DNA from: Rhizobium leguminosarum | GTDB taxonomy: Bacteria > Pseudomonadota > Alphaproteobacteria > Rhizobiales > Rhizobiaceae | Reading direction: 5' to 3' | NCBI RefSeq assembly: GCF_004123835.1 | Contig: NZ_MZMU01000003.1 | Coordinates: 1,588,991 to 1,652,990, forward strand | DNA length: 64,000 bases | In this document: positions 7,969 to 18,011 of the stretch, in pieces | Numbering within the stretch: the first letter of the stretch is position 1 | Layout of the letters: each line of letters starts with the position of its first letter | Program-made: the position numbers and the translations under genes | The notes under the pieces: model-generated | Seen by the model: only the letters and a program-made list of their open reading frames with translations | Told to the model about the DNA's origin: nothing | The model's database searches: none

Positions 7969-10854
7969 TCAGAAGAAGCCACGGCGCTGCCACCAACCGG
8001 CTTTCTTCGGCTTGCCGTCATCGCCTTCGCCATTCTCGGCGCGGGTGGTGGATTTCACCGTTGGCTCGGAGGAGGAGATGTTGGATTCGCGGTTGGCGCG
8101 AACCGGCTTTGCTTCTTCCTGGGCATCTTCCCGAGCGGGCGTTCCGAGATCGGCGGAGGCTTCCACCAACTCCGGTTCGGCCTCGACCGCAGGGGCCGTC
8201 TCTGCAACCGGTTCCTCGACCGGCGCTGCGGCCGGTTTACGGCGGCCGCGGGTACGGGCGGGCTTCACCTCTTCGGTTATAACAGGCGCGCTCTCGACGG
8301 CTGCCATCGCAGCCTGGCCTTCGTCGGCCTGTTCGGCAATCGCCTCGACCGCTACGGCTTCGCTCGGAGCGCCGTCGTTCGAAACGTCGTCGCCTTCGTC
8401 CTCGTCGCCGCCATTGTCTTCACCGGCTTCGCCAGCCGTCAGTTCGGAACCATCCTCGGCGCGATTGCGACGGCCGCCACGCTTGCCGCGACGGCGGCGC
8501 TTGCGGCGCTGCGATTCCTCGCTTTCAGCACGTGTCTCGGGCGTGGCTTCGGTGTTTTCATCACCTTCGCCGCCCTCGTCGTCGCCGTCCTCATCCTCGT
8601 CGCCGGCTTCGCCTGCCGATACCGGCTGTTCGGCATTGCCGTTGCGGCCGCGGCGGCGCCTGCGGCGCTTGCGCTTGCGGTTGCCGTCAGCTTCGCCTTC
8701 CGCACGTGCCGCGACGGGCCGCTCGGAAACGACCGGCTTTTCCTCGAGTTCCTCGTCTTCCTCCTCATCCACTTCGATGACGATATCGTCGTCGTCATCC
8801 TCGGGAATGGCTGCGAAGTTGAAGAGCGTTTCGATCTTGACCGGGTTTTCCACCGGCTCGCCGCGATCGATCGCGAAATGTTGCGCGCCGACCGAGCCGT
8901 CCGCATCGATGATGATCGCGACGCCGAAGCGGCTCTCATAATCGACGATCGTCTGGCGCTTGTGGTTGAGCAGGTAGAGCGCGATGTCAGGCGTGGTGCG
9001 CACGGTGATGTTGTGAGTGGTGTTCTTGAGCAGATATTCCTCGATGCCGCGCAGGACATGCAGGGCGACGGAGGACTGCGAACGCACATGGCCGCTGCCG
9101 CCGCAATGCGAGCAGACCTGCGTGGTCGATTCGAGAACCGAAGCGCGGATGCGCTGGCGCGACATTTCGAGCAGGCCGAAATGCGAGATCCGGCCGACCT
9201 GGATGCGGGCTCGGTCGTTCTTCAGGCATTCCTTCAGCTTCTTCTCGACGGCGCGGTTGTTGCGCTTCTCTTCCATGTCGATGAAGTCGATGACGATCAG
9301 GCCGGCAAGGTCGCGAAGGCGAAGCTGGCGGGCGACTTCGTCTGCAGCCTCAAGATTCGTCTGCAGCGCGGTGTCCTCGATCGAATGTTCGCGGGTCGAG
9401 CGGCCGGAGTTGACGTCGATCGAGACCAGCGCTTCGGTCTGGTTCATGATCAAGTAGCCGCCAGACTTCAGCGTCACCTGTGGCTGCAGCATGCGGTCGA
9501 GCTGAGCCTCGATGCCGGAACGCGAAAAGATCGGATGGATGTCGCGGTAGGGCTGAACCACCTTGGCATGGCTCGGCATCAGCATCTTCATGAAGTCTTT
9601 CGCTTCACGATAGCCTTCTTCGCCGGAAACGATGACTTCGCTGATATCCTTGTTGTAGAGGTCGCGGATCGAACGCTTGATCAGCGAGCCTTCCTCATAG
9701 ACAAGGCAGGGAGCGGTGGACGCCAGCGTCAGCGTGCGCACATTCTCCCAGAGACGCATCAGATATTCGAAATCGCGCTTGACCTCGACCTTGGTGCGGT
9801 TGGCACCGGCGGTGCGAAGGATGACGCCCATGCCCTGCGGCACCTCGAGTAGGCGCGCAATTTCCTTCAGGCGCTTGCGGTCGGCAGGATTGGTGATCTT
9901 GCGGGAAATGCCGCCGCCGCGCGCCGTGTTCGGCATCAGCACGGAGTAGCGGCCGGCGAGCGAGAGATAGGTGGTAAGGGCTGCACCCTTGTTGCCGCGC
10001 TCTTCCTTGGCGACCTGCACGAGCAGGATCTGGCGGCGCTTGATGACTTCCTGGATGCGGTACTGCTTGCGCGGCTTGCGCTGCACGCGGTCAGGCACTT
10101 CTTCCATCGCGTCTTCGGCGCCGACGGATTCGATGACTTCCTCTTCGCCGTGATCGTCATCGTCGTCGTCGTCATCGTGGCGACGCTTGCTGGTATCGAC
10201 GTCCTCGGAGATCGAGTCGGTTTCCACCATCGCGGCCATCGCGCCGCCGGTCGAACCGTCATCCTCATTGTCGACGCTCGAAGCGCCTTCGGCTTCGACG
10301 TCTGTGGGAACGGCGTCCTCGGTCGCGGTCGTTTCGGCAACCGGTTCTACCACCTTCTTGCGGCTGCGGCGCGGCCTTGCCTTCTTGGCCGGCGCTTCTT
10401 CGGTGGCATCGAGCGATGCCGCGGTCTCTACCGCTGCGGTCTCTTCCGTTACGGCAGCCGTTTCCGGCGCCTCTGCCGGAACGATGCCGACATCCGGCTG
10501 ATCCTGCTTGGAAAGATCGACCATCGGCGCGGTTTCGACATGCTCGACATCTTCGTCGCGGCGATGCTCCTCGGCTTCGGCCCGAAGCAGTGCCTGACGG
10601 TCGGCAAGCGGTATCTGATAATAGTCGGGGTGGATTTCGGCGAAGGCCAGGAAGCCGTGCCGGTTGCCGCCGTAATCGACGAAGGCGGCCTGCAGCGAGG
10701 GTTCAACCCTCGTTACTTTTGCAAGATAGATGTTGCCGCGGATCTGCTTCTTGTGCTGGGACTCGAAGTCAAATTCTTCTATGCGGTTCCCGCGAACGAC
10801 AACGACGCGCGTCTCTTCCTCGTGAGACGCATCGATAAGCATTTTGTCTGCCAT
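7969..10854 (-). CDS. rne: Ribonuclease E
   Basis: Endoribonuclease of the RNase E/G family, scaffold of the RNA degradosome, 961 aa. The order is: N-terminal RNase-H-like start; S1 domain (about residues 38-310) split by a long acidic insert after HPDYYQI; catalytic DNase-I-like region with SIDVNSGRSTREHS and DFIDMEE; and the zinc-link CSHCGGSGHVRS. A C-terminal half of alternating acidic and Arg-rich tracts (RKRKRRRRRRGR) ends in KKAGWWQRRGFF. The S1 insert and the disordered tail are typical of alphaproteobacterial RNase E. A start at 10854 (MADKMLIDASHEEETRV) agrees with the family. Confidence 0.96.
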   Translation of the reverse strand: MADKMLIDASHEEETRVVVVRGNRIEEFDFESQHKKQIRGNIYLAKVTRVEPSLQAAFVDYGGNRHGFLAFAEIHPDYYQIPLADRQALLRAEAEEHRRDEDVEHVETAPMVDLSKQDQPDVGIVPAEAPETAAVTEETAAVETAASLDATEEAPAKKARPRRSRKKVVEPVAETTATEDAVPTDVEAEGASSVDNEDDGSTGGAMAAMVETDSISEDVDTSKRRHDDDDDDDDHGEEEVIESVGAEDAMEEVPDRVQRKPRKQYRIQEVIKRRQILLVQVAKEERGNKGAALTTYLSLAGRYSVLMPNTARGGGISRKITNPADRKRLKEIARLLEVPQGMGVILRTAGANRTKVEVKRDFEYLMRLWENVRTLTLASTAPCLVYEEGSLIKRSIRDLYNKDISEVIVSGEEGYREAKDFMKMLMPSHAKVVQPYRDIHPIFSRSGIEAQLDRMLQPQVTLKSGGYLIMNQTEALVSIDVNSGRSTREHSIEDTALQTNLEAADEVARQLRLRDLAGLIVIDFIDMEEKRNNRAVEKKLKECLKNDRARIQVGRISHFGLLEMSRQRIRASVLESTTQVCSHCGGSGHVRSQSSVALHVLRGIEEYLLKNTTHNITVRTTPDIALYLLNHKRQTIVDYESRFGVAIIIDADGSVGAQHFAIDRGEPVENPVKIETLFNFAAIPEDDDDDIVIEVDEEEDEELEEKPVVSERPVAARAEGEADGNRKRKRRRRRRGRNGNAEQPVSAGEAGDEDEDGDDEGGEGDENTEATPETRAESEESQRRKRRRRGKRGGRRNRAEDGSELTAGEAGEDNGGDEDEGDDVSNDGAPSEAVAVEAIAEQADEGQAAMAAVESAPVITEEVKPARTRGRRKPAAAPVEEPVAETAPAVEAEPELVEASADLGTPAREDAQEEAKPVRANRESNISSSEPTVKSTTRAENGEGDDGKPKKAGWWQRRGFF

Positions 10855-11378
10855 GTAAGCTGTGCTCCTCGGCGTGGCCGCGAGAGCGCATTCCCGACTG
10901 CTGTTGAGACAGAAAGAATGCGGTCCACTGTGGCCGCGCCGGATAATGAAAGTCGCGCCTGATGCGAGGGGGAGGGCAGCAGCCAGACCGCAGCCGGAAC
11001 CATTTCGGTCCGGGGCCTGTACACTTCAGATAAAACCTGCTGCGAAACCATCAACAACCAAGCGTGATCGACAAATACGAAGACCCGTTCGGGTCCGATG
11101 AGTTTGCTCCCTGAGAGCGTGGTGGCTGATCCACCAATGAATTCCGACAATAAGCCGGAAAATCAGGATCCAGTTCTAGGGATGAAGCGCATGAGACGGC
11201 GGACGATGACCGGTGTGGCGCCAGGTCCTGATCTGGCTGGCAGCCTTTGCGGCGACTCTATCCCGTCAACACTTTACCCTGAAATTCGTTGTATGTTTTC
11301 TGTGTCACAATAGCAAGGGAAAAGCCAAATGTGCCATAATATTGATGGATTTCGCAACGCATAGAAGCTGGGGATAAA
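10855..11378. promoter_or_regulatory. Divergent rne / amiC intergenic region
   Basis: A 524-bp gap without a convincing gene. It must hold the rne promoter and 5' leader (leftward) and the amidase promoter (rightward). Long rne leaders are often autoregulated by RNase E cleavage; that is known of other bacteria and not demonstrated by anything specific here. No clear -35/-10 pair or terminator stands out. Confidence 0.4.
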
Positions 11379-12749
11379 GTGATCGCGATTCGGCAGGCTG
11401 CAGCGGGTGTTTCGTCACAGGACCTTGGCCGCAGCCGCGTCCGGTCCATCGCAATACAGATAGGGTGTGGCGGTTTATTGTTTAAGAGGGCTCGGATCGC
11501 GGCAAAATCCGCAGCGCGGCGATCGACATTCGCAAGGCGGGTTCTGGTGGCGCTTTTGGCCGCTAGTCTGCTGCCGGCCGCTGCCAGCTCCGTCGAGGCC
11601 AGGGATCCGCTGCTTGCCTATGGCGCGCGCATCGTCGGCGACGACGCAAGGACCCGCATCGTCATCGATTTCGATCGCGAACCGCGTTTCTCCGTCCACT
11701 ATATCGCCAATCCGGAACGCATCGTCGTTGACTTGCCGGCGACCGCCTTCGGTTTTCCGGCGAAGGATCTTGCCGCCCGAGGCCTGTTCAAGGATATCCG
11801 CTACGGCAAGATGGACGAGGAGAGCGCGCGCATCGTGCTGACGACGGCAGGGCCGGTAAAGCTGGCGCTTGCCAAGGTGCAAGCCGATGAGGCGGGCAAC
11901 GGCCATCGCCTCGTGCTCGATGCGGAGATGATCGACAAGAAGGCCTTTGCCGAACTGGTGAAGACGCAATCCTGGAACGATCGGGCCTGGAGCAATCGGA
12001 CTGAGGCGGCTCAGACGACGAGCGCCATTCCGGCACCGCAAAAGGCTGCGCCCGGCGATTTCGTCATCGCCGTCGACGCCGGCCATGGCGGCATCGACAC
12101 CGGTGCGATCGGCGTCGACACCAAGACCGAGGAAAAGCAGGTGACGCTTGCCTTCGCCAAGGCTTTGACCGACCGGCTGAACAAGGAACCGGGCATCAAG
12201 GCTTTCCTGACGCGCGAGGATGACGAGTTCCTGTCGCTTTCGCAGCGTGTGCTGATCGCCCGCCAGAACCATGCCGGCCTCTTCATTTCGCTGCATGCCG
12301 ATACGCTGAAGCAGAAGGATATCCGTGGCGCGACCGTCTACACGATCTCCGACAAGGCATCCGACAAGCTCGCCGCCGACCTTGCCGAACGTGAAAACCT
12401 CTCTGACCAGATCGCCGGCAAGGAGACGGTCGCCGAGCCGCCCGAGGTTGCCGACATCCTGCTCGATCTGACGCGGCGCGAGACCCAGGCCTTCTCGATC
12501 TCGCTGGCCGAGAGCGTGCTGAATTCTTTCAAGGATCAGGTCGGCACCATCAACAATCCGCACCGTCATGCCGGCTTCCGCGTGCTTCAGGCCCCCGACG
12601 TGCCGTCGATCCTTCTCGAGATTGGGTTCCTCTCGAATGCCGAGGACGAGAAACTGCTGCTCGACGAGGCCTGGCGCGGCAAGATCGCCGGTCTCTTGAC
12701 CGACGCAGTCAAGCGATACCGCGCCGCCGTCATGGCAAATGGCGGCTGA
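11379..12749 (+). CDS. amiC: N-acetylmuramoyl-L-alanine amidase with AMIN domain
   Basis: Periplasmic zinc amidase that cleaves the stem peptide from MurNAc, used in daughter-cell separation. The 456-aa product has a basic N-terminus with a hydrophobic export segment (VLVALLAASLLPAAASSVEA, about residues 45-65), and an AMIN domain (about 70-170). The Amidase_3 catalytic domain (about 228-450) has AVDAGHGGIDTGAIG, ISLHAD and LEIGFLSNAEDE, which supply the zinc His and the catalytic Glu. The GTG at 11379 follows a GGGGATAAA stretch, but a later start nearer the signal segment is possible. The PBP gene lies downstream on the same strand. Confidence 0.9.
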   Translation: MIAIRQAAAGVSSQDLGRSRVRSIAIQIGCGGLLFKRARIAAKSAARRSTFARRVLVALLAASLLPAAASSVEARDPLLAYGARIVGDDARTRIVIDFDREPRFSVHYIANPERIVVDLPATAFGFPAKDLAARGLFKDIRYGKMDEESARIVLTTAGPVKLALAKVQADEAGNGHRLVLDAEMIDKKAFAELVKTQSWNDRAWSNRTEAAQTTSAIPAPQKAAPGDFVIAVDAGHGGIDTGAIGVDTKTEEKQVTLAFAKALTDRLNKEPGIKAFLTREDDEFLSLSQRVLIARQNHAGLFISLHADTLKQKDIRGATVYTISDKASDKLAADLAERENLSDQIAGKETVAEPPEVADILLDLTRRETQAFSISLAESVLNSFKDQVGTINNPHRHAGFRVLQAPDVPSILLEIGFLSNAEDEKLLLDEAWRGKIAGLLTDAVKRYRAAVMANGG

Positions 12750-13108
12750 CGGTCGCCGTCAAAAATCTGTAGCGGTTGCGGCACGGCGGCCTGTATGAAA
12801 ACAAAGATTTAAGTGCGCCGCATGAATCAAATTCTGAGGAAGATACCTCAGATTGGCGACGACGACGGGCGTTGCTTGGATGTGACAGTTCTAATGAAAC
12901 GCGGCCGCAGCGGTGAATGCGGCGCAGACAGCCCTATTTTGCTCACATTCGCGCCGTTACTCCGGCTTATGTTTCGTAAGCCTTGAGCGCGGAATCGGCT
13001 TGTGGCGGTAGCGCTCATAGAGTAAGTCGCGCAACGTGCAAATTGCCTTGATCTGTGCAATCGTTGCGGCTGCGCCGATTGAAGATTGAAAAGACCGGTA
13101 GCTGAAAT
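12750..13108. other. Intergenic region before the PBP gene
   Basis: A 359-bp stretch with no supported gene. It presumably holds the promoter of the penicillin-binding protein gene at 13109. No strong hairpin with a T-run and no recognisable repeat was seen. Confidence 0.4.
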
Positions 13109-15568
13109 ATGGTTAGACTTTTTGGATATTTCTTCGGAATGGCCTGCGTCCTGTTTCTGGTCGCGGCAGCGGGTGTTGCCATCTATATCACCAATGTCGC
13201 CAAGGATCTTCCGGACTATGCCGTTCTGAACAGCTATGCGCCGCCGGTGACCACCCGAGTTCATGCCGGCAACGGCGCTCTCATGGCTGAGTACGCCAAG
13301 GAAAAGCGCCTTTTCCTGCCGATCCAGGCCATTCCCGACCGCGTCAAGGCCGCTTTCCTGTCGGCCGAAGACAAGAATTTCTACAATCATCCGGGCGTCG
13401 ATCTCACAGGTCTCGGCCGCGCCATCCTCGTCAACCTGCAGAATTTCGGTTCCGGCCGCCGCCCGGTCGGTGCCTCCACCATTACCCAGCAGGTGGCCAA
13501 GAATTTCCTTTTGAGCTCGGACCAGACGATCGACCGCAAGATCAAGGAAGCGATCCTCTCCTTCCGCATCGAGCAGGCCTATAGCAAGGACAAGATCCTC
13601 GAGCTCTACCTGAACGAGATCTTCTTCGGTCTGAACTCCTACGGCATCGCCGGCGCCGCACTCACCTATTTCAACAAATCCGTCACCGAACTGACCGTCG
13701 CCGAGGCAGCCTATCTGGCCTCGCTGCCGAAGGGCCCTGCCAATTATCATCCTTTCCGCCACCCGGAAGCTGCGCTCGAGCGCCGCAACTGGGTGATCGA
13801 CCGCATGGTCGAGAACGGCTATGTCAGCCAGAGCGACGGCGAAGAGGCCAAGAAGCAGCCGCTCGGCGTCACCGCCCGCACCACTGGCCCCTCGCTCTTT
13901 GCTTCGGATTATTTCGCCGAAACCGTGCGCCGCCAGCTGATCGACCAGTACGGCGAAAAGGTCCTCTATGAGGGCGGCCTTTCGGTGCGCACGTCGCTCG
14001 ATCCGCAGATGCAGCTCGCTGCCCGCAAGGCGCTGCAGGACGGTCTGGTCACTTACGACGAGCGCCGCGGTTTCCACGGCCCGATCAAGCAGATCGATGC
14101 AAGCGGTGATTGGGGCAAGGCGCTAGCCGATATTCCCACCCTGTCCGACGTGCCGGAATGGCGGCTTGCCGTCGTGCTCGCCGTGTCCGACTCGGCCGTC
14201 GACATCGGCCTGCAGCCGGCCAAGGATGGAGGCGGCAAGGTTGCCGCCGACCGCCAGCGCGGCACGATCGACGCCAAGAACATGCAGTGGGCCTTCCGTT
14301 CGGCCGACGGCGCCCGCAAGACCACGAAATCGCCGGTCGGCGCCGTGTCCCCTGGTGACGTCGTCTATGTCGCAAAGCTCGGTGACGACGCGTCGACCTC
14401 CTATCGCCTGCAGCAGCCGCCGAAGGTGCAAGGTGGCCTGGTCGCCATGGATCCGAAGACCGGCCGCGTGCTCGCCATGGTCGGCGGCTTCTCCTATGCC
14501 CAGTCCGAATTCAACCGCGCCACCCAGGCGATGCGCCAGCCGGGCTCCTCGTTCAAGCCTTTCGTCTACGCGGCGGCGATGGACAATGGTTATACGCCGG
14601 CTTCGGTCATCATGGACGCGCCGATCGAAATCGTCTCGGGTGGCCAGGTCTGGAGGCCGGAAAACTACGGCGGCGAATCCGGCGGCCCGTCGACGCTGCG
14701 TTCGGGCATCGAGCATTCGCGCAACCTGATGACAGTGCGCCTCGCCAACGATCTCGGCATGAACATCGTCGCCGAATATGCCGAGCGTTTCGGCATCTAC
14801 GATCACATGCTGCCGGTTCTCTCCATGTCGCTCGGCGCCGGCGACACGACGGTGCTGCGCATGGTCTCGGCCTATTCGGTCATCGCCAATGGCGGCAAGC
14901 AGATCAAGCCGACATTGATCGACCGCATCCAGGACCGCTACGGCAAGACGATCTTCAAGCATGAGGAGCGTCTCTGCGAGGGCTGCAATGCCGGCGACTG
15001 GCAGAACCAGGAAGAGCCGAATGTCGTCGACAATCGCGAAACCGTTCTCGATCCGATGACCGCCTACCAGATCACCTCGATGATGCAGGGCGTCATCCAG
15101 CGCGGCACCGCTGCCGGCAAGATCGATCTCGGCGGTCGCGACGTCGCCGGAAAGACCGGCACCACCAACGACGAGAAGGATGCCTGGTTCGTCGGCTTCA
15201 CGCCGGATCTGGTCGCCGGCCTCTATCTGGGCTTCGATACGCCGGGCCCGCTCGGCCGCGGCGGCACCGGCGGCGGTCTTTCCGCCCCGATCTTCAACGA
15301 ATTCATGCAAGCCGCCGTCAAGGACACGCCGGAATCCAAATTCGTCATTCCATCAGGCATGAACCTGATCCCGATCGACCGCAAGACAGGCATGGCGGCC
15401 GCCGACGGTGACCCGAACACCATTGTCGAGGCGTTCAAGCCCGGCACCGGCCCGGCCGACAGCTTCTCCGTCATCGGCATGGACAGCACCATGGCGCCGG
15501 AAGAAATCCTGAAGACCTCGCCGCAGGCGAACCAGGCCGTCCAGACCGGCACGCCCGGCCTGTTCTGA
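13109..15568 (+). CDS. mrcA: Class A penicillin-binding protein 1A
   Basis: Bifunctional peptidoglycan synthase of 819 aa. One N-terminal membrane anchor (about residues 5-28) is followed by a GT51 glycosyltransferase domain with the catalytic Glu87 in SAEDKNFYNHPG and with GASTITQQVAKN. An OB-like insert follows (about 300-430). The transpeptidase domain has the Ser480-Ser-Phe-Lys483 active site (PGSSFKPF), the SxN motif in EHSRNLMT and KTG at 682-684. Length and order match PBP1A (MrcA/PonA). The amidase gene lies just upstream, so the two form a cell-wall pair. Confidence 0.95.
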   Translation: MVRLFGYFFGMACVLFLVAAAGVAIYITNVAKDLPDYAVLNSYAPPVTTRVHAGNGALMAEYAKEKRLFLPIQAIPDRVKAAFLSAEDKNFYNHPGVDLTGLGRAILVNLQNFGSGRRPVGASTITQQVAKNFLLSSDQTIDRKIKEAILSFRIEQAYSKDKILELYLNEIFFGLNSYGIAGAALTYFNKSVTELTVAEAAYLASLPKGPANYHPFRHPEAALERRNWVIDRMVENGYVSQSDGEEAKKQPLGVTARTTGPSLFASDYFAETVRRQLIDQYGEKVLYEGGLSVRTSLDPQMQLAARKALQDGLVTYDERRGFHGPIKQIDASGDWGKALADIPTLSDVPEWRLAVVLAVSDSAVDIGLQPAKDGGGKVAADRQRGTIDAKNMQWAFRSADGARKTTKSPVGAVSPGDVVYVAKLGDDASTSYRLQQPPKVQGGLVAMDPKTGRVLAMVGGFSYAQSEFNRATQAMRQPGSSFKPFVYAAAMDNGYTPASVIMDAPIEIVSGGQVWRPENYGGESGGPSTLRSGIEHSRNLMTVRLANDLGMNIVAEYAERFGIYDHMLPVLSMSLGAGDTTVLRMVSAYSVIANGGKQIKPTLIDRIQDRYGKTIFKHEERLCEGCNAGDWQNQEEPNVVDNRETVLDPMTAYQITSMMQGVIQRGTAAGKIDLGGRDVAGKTGTTNDEKDAWFVGFTPDLVAGLYLGFDTPGPLGRGGTGGGLSAPIFNEFMQAAVKDTPESKFVIPSGMNLIPIDRKTGMAAADGDPNTIVEAFKPGTGPADSFSVIGMDSTMAPEEILKTSPQANQAVQTGTPGLF

Positions 15569-15586
15569 CCGAGACCTGAATTTTGT

Positions 15587-15694
15587 ACGCCTGCCGCGGC
15601 CCTTTACATCCGCGGCGGGCGTCTCTAGAGCAATTCCAGCAAAAGTGCATAGCGGTTTTGCGTCCGGAATTGCGCGAAACCAAAAAGATAGAGC
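15587..15694. repeat. Hairpin plus common rhizobial palindromic intergenic repeat
   Basis: ACGCCTGCCGCGG (15587-15599) pairs with 15610-15622, forming a GC-rich hairpin just after the PBP gene. Beside it is an element running from TAGAGCAATTCC to AGATAGAGCA (15626-15694), in which CAATTCC (15631-15637) pairs with GGAATTG (15666-15672), and GCAAAA with TTTTGC inside. I recognise this second element as a sequence scattered between genes in many Rhizobiales; copy number in this genome cannot be seen. Confidence 0.6.
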
Positions 15695-15772
15695 ATCTCC
15701 GTGGCTCGGAGAACAACAGAAATGCGCTATCTCACCAGCACCTGAAGAAGACCGAGACAGAGAAGCAGGAAA

Positions 15773-16904
15773 ATGCGAGCGGAAATCGAAAACGTGGTCG
15801 ATGAAACCAAGCAGGCTATCACCCTGCTGAGGAGGCATCTTTGACTGGGACCAGGCGATAAGACGGCTGGACTGGTTGAACAACAAGGCAGAGGATCCGA
15901 ATCTCTGGAACGACGCTTCGGAAGCGCAGAAGCTGATGCGCGAACGCCAGCAGCTCGATGACGGCATCAACGGCGTCAAGCAGCTCGAGCAGCAGCTGAA
16001 CGACAATATCGAGCTGATCGAGCTTGGCGAGGAAGAGGGCGACCAGAGCGTCGTCAAGGAAGCCGAAGACACGCTGAAGGCCTTGAAGGCCGAGGCCGGG
16101 CGCCGCCAGGTGGAAGCCATGCTCTCCGGCGAAGCAGATGGCAACGACACCTATCTCGAAGTCCATTCCGGCGCCGGCGGCACCGAAAGCCAGGACTGGG
16201 CGAACATGCTTTTGCGCATGTACACCCGCTGGGCCGAACGCCAGCGCTTCAAGGTCGAGCTTCTCGAAGTCCATGACGGCGAAGAGGCGGGCATCAAGTC
16301 CGCGACCCTGCTCGTCAAGGGCCACAATGCTTATGGCTGGCTGAAGACGGAATCGGGCGTGCACCGCCTGGTGCGCATCTCGCCCTACGACAGCAATGCG
16401 CGTCGCCACACCTCCTTCTCGTCGATCTGGGTCTATCCGGTTGTCGACGACTCGATTCAGATCGAGATCAACGAAAGCGACTGCCGCATCGATACCTATC
16501 GTTCGTCGGGCGCCGGCGGCCAGCACGTCAACACCACCGACTCGGCCGTGCGCATCACGCATATCCCGACCGGCATCGTCGTGCAGTGCCAGCAGGAGCG
16601 TTCGCAGCACAAGAACCGCGCCAAGGCCTGGGACATGCTGCGTGCCCGCATGTATGAAGCCGAATTGAAGAAGCGTGAGGACGCCGCCAGCGCCGAAGCC
16701 GCTTCCAAGACGGAGATCGGCTGGGGCCACCAGATCCGCTCCTACGTGTTGCAGCCCTATCAGATGGTCAAAGACTTGCGCACCGGCGTCGCCAGCAGCG
16801 CGCCGGACGACGTTCTCGACGGCGACCTGAACGAGTTCATGGAAGCAGCACTCGCTCACCGCATCAGCGGTGCTGCCGACGCGGTCGTCGAGGATGTCGA
16901 CTGA
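15773..16904 (+). CDS. prfB: Peptide chain release factor 2 (programmed +1 frameshift)
   Basis: RF2 recognises UGA and UAA stop codons and triggers peptide release. Translation starts at the ATG at 15773 ([14 protein letters not shown]) and meets an in-frame TGA at codon 24 (15842-15844). A +1 shift at CTT TGA C continues as DWDQAIRRL from 15843 to the stop at 16904, giving about 376 aa. The GGQ catalytic motif lies in [10 protein letters not shown]. The stop-recognition tripeptide, SPF in E. coli, reads SPY here ([15 protein letters not shown]). Convergent with the hydrolase gene across a strong terminator. Confidence 0.95.
15829..15846 (+). promoter_or_regulatory. prfB programmed frameshift signal
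   Basis: The sequence AGGAGG, then CAT CTT TGA C, places an internal Shine-Dalgarno sequence three bases ahead of the CTT slippery codon and a weak-context UGA followed by C. This is the classic RF2 autoregulation element: low RF2 slows termination at UGA and lets the ribosome slip by +1. Confidence 0.93.
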
Positions 16905-16930
16905 TCGGATTGACGATGGATTGAGTTAGC

Positions 16931-16959
16931 AAAGCCCCGGAGACGGGGCTTTTCCTTTT
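16931..16959. terminator. Rho-independent terminator between prfB and hydrolase gene
   Basis: AAAGCCCCG (16931-16939), loop GAGA, then CGGGGCTTT (16944-16952) followed by TTCCTTTTG. The stem is strong and a T-rich tail follows on the plus strand. The matching A-run on the other side lets it work in both directions between the convergent genes. Confidence 0.88.
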
Positions 16960-16961
16960 GT

Positions 16962-17978
16962 TCAAGCCATCGCGCTGATGTCGTTGTCTTGAAACAGCGC
17001 TGCCGACAGATCGGCAACCTCGTCATGAATGGCTGCGCGCTCGATGCCTGGGGGATCGGTAAAGAGTTCTGCTGCAAAGGCGAGGCCGAGCGCCGTACCC
17101 TCTGGCACGAAGACATAATGCCCAAGGCCGCCGCCGAAGATTTTAAGAGCGCTGCGCCGGAGCCGCGCATGTAGCCACGACGAACATTCTTCCGCCGGTG
17201 CCGCCCTGTCGGCGTCACCGACCAGGATAAGGGCAGGCGCATCGACAGCTTTCAAGCTTTCCTCGCCGAAGCCGAGAACGGACCGGCCCGGCGCGCAAAC
17301 GAGTGCGGCCTTGATTCTGTCATCTCGGTAGGAGTTCGACATCCGGGACCACGAATCGCGAAACACATCGCTGGTGTGCAGCAATGCCGGGATATGATCG
17401 GCAAGGTCAGGAAACTCCCTTGGTCCGCGCGCGCCACCCGGCTTCATCCTCGATGGTTCGAACTGCGAGAACTGGGCGACAGCCCCAAGAAGCAGCATCA
17501 CGCTATAAGCTCCGGCCGAAAATCCGGCTGCGAAGACACTGTTCGTATCGATATGGCCAGAGAGATCGCTGAGCCACTCGTCGCGGTGGTCGAGCATGTA
17601 GCTTAGGTCAGGCGCCCGCTCCCAAAGGCAGGCAAAGCCTTCAGCGCGATAGGGCTCGATGCCGGTATTGCCGTGATGGCTGACGCCGAGCGCTGCAAAT
17701 CCGCGATCGACCAGGCGTCGCGCAAGCCACTCCAGTCCGGCCGCGGATCCGCCGGTGCCATGCGACAACAGAACGAGGGGATAGGGCCCGGCCTGCGGCC
17801 GGATGGGTGCATCGCGGGCGACGGCCGCCCTCTGGAACCAGCTTCTTTCCGGGACGTCGCTTTGTGCGTCATCGGCGGCGGGGTACCAGAGGGACCAACT
17901 GATCGGTCTGGGGCCGGCGGCGTCCCAGTTCGACCTTTTCTCGTCGTAGAGGACGCCGTCGCGAAAGCCCAGTTTCAT
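16962..17978 (-). CDS. Alpha/beta hydrolase (dienelactone-hydrolase-like)
   Basis: A 338-aa serine hydrolase of the predicted dienelactone hydrolase type. It shows an oxyanion segment VLLSHGTGGSAAGLEW, a nucleophile elbow GFSAG and a late catalytic His in GGGLGHYVF; an acid near LVGDADRAAP is likely. No signal peptide is visible, so it is probably cytoplasmic. It follows the 171-aa gene on the same strand at a distance of 33 bp and may be cotranscribed with it and nadK. The substrate is unknown. Confidence 0.75.
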   Translation of the reverse strand: MKLGFRDGVLYDEKRSNWDAAGPRPISWSLWYPAADDAQSDVPERSWFQRAAVARDAPIRPQAGPYPLVLLSHGTGGSAAGLEWLARRLVDRGFAALGVSHHGNTGIEPYRAEGFACLWERAPDLSYMLDHRDEWLSDLSGHIDTNSVFAAGFSAGAYSVMLLLGAVAQFSQFEPSRMKPGGARGPREFPDLADHIPALLHTSDVFRDSWSRMSNSYRDDRIKAALVCAPGRSVLGFGEESLKAVDAPALILVGDADRAAPAEECSSWLHARLRRSALKIFGGGLGHYVFVPEGTALGLAFAAELFTDPPGIERAAIHDEVADLSAALFQDNDISAMA

Positions 17979-18011
17979 CTCTTGAATGCCCTTTGAACAC
18001 GTCCCAGCCGT

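Noticed and set aside
8012..9852. Plus-strand open frames (309 and 324 aa) opposite rne
   Set aside because: Ser/Pro-rich or Asp/Gly-rich shadow translations of the RNase E gene; no signals of their own.
11098..11313. Plus-strand open frame of 71 aa in the rne-amiC gap
   Set aside because: No family resemblance, no clear ribosome-binding site, and it lies where promoters and leaders are expected.
14123..15310. Minus-strand open frame of 395 aa opposite the PBP gene
   Set aside because: Shadow of the transpeptidase region; no motif and no ribosome-binding site.
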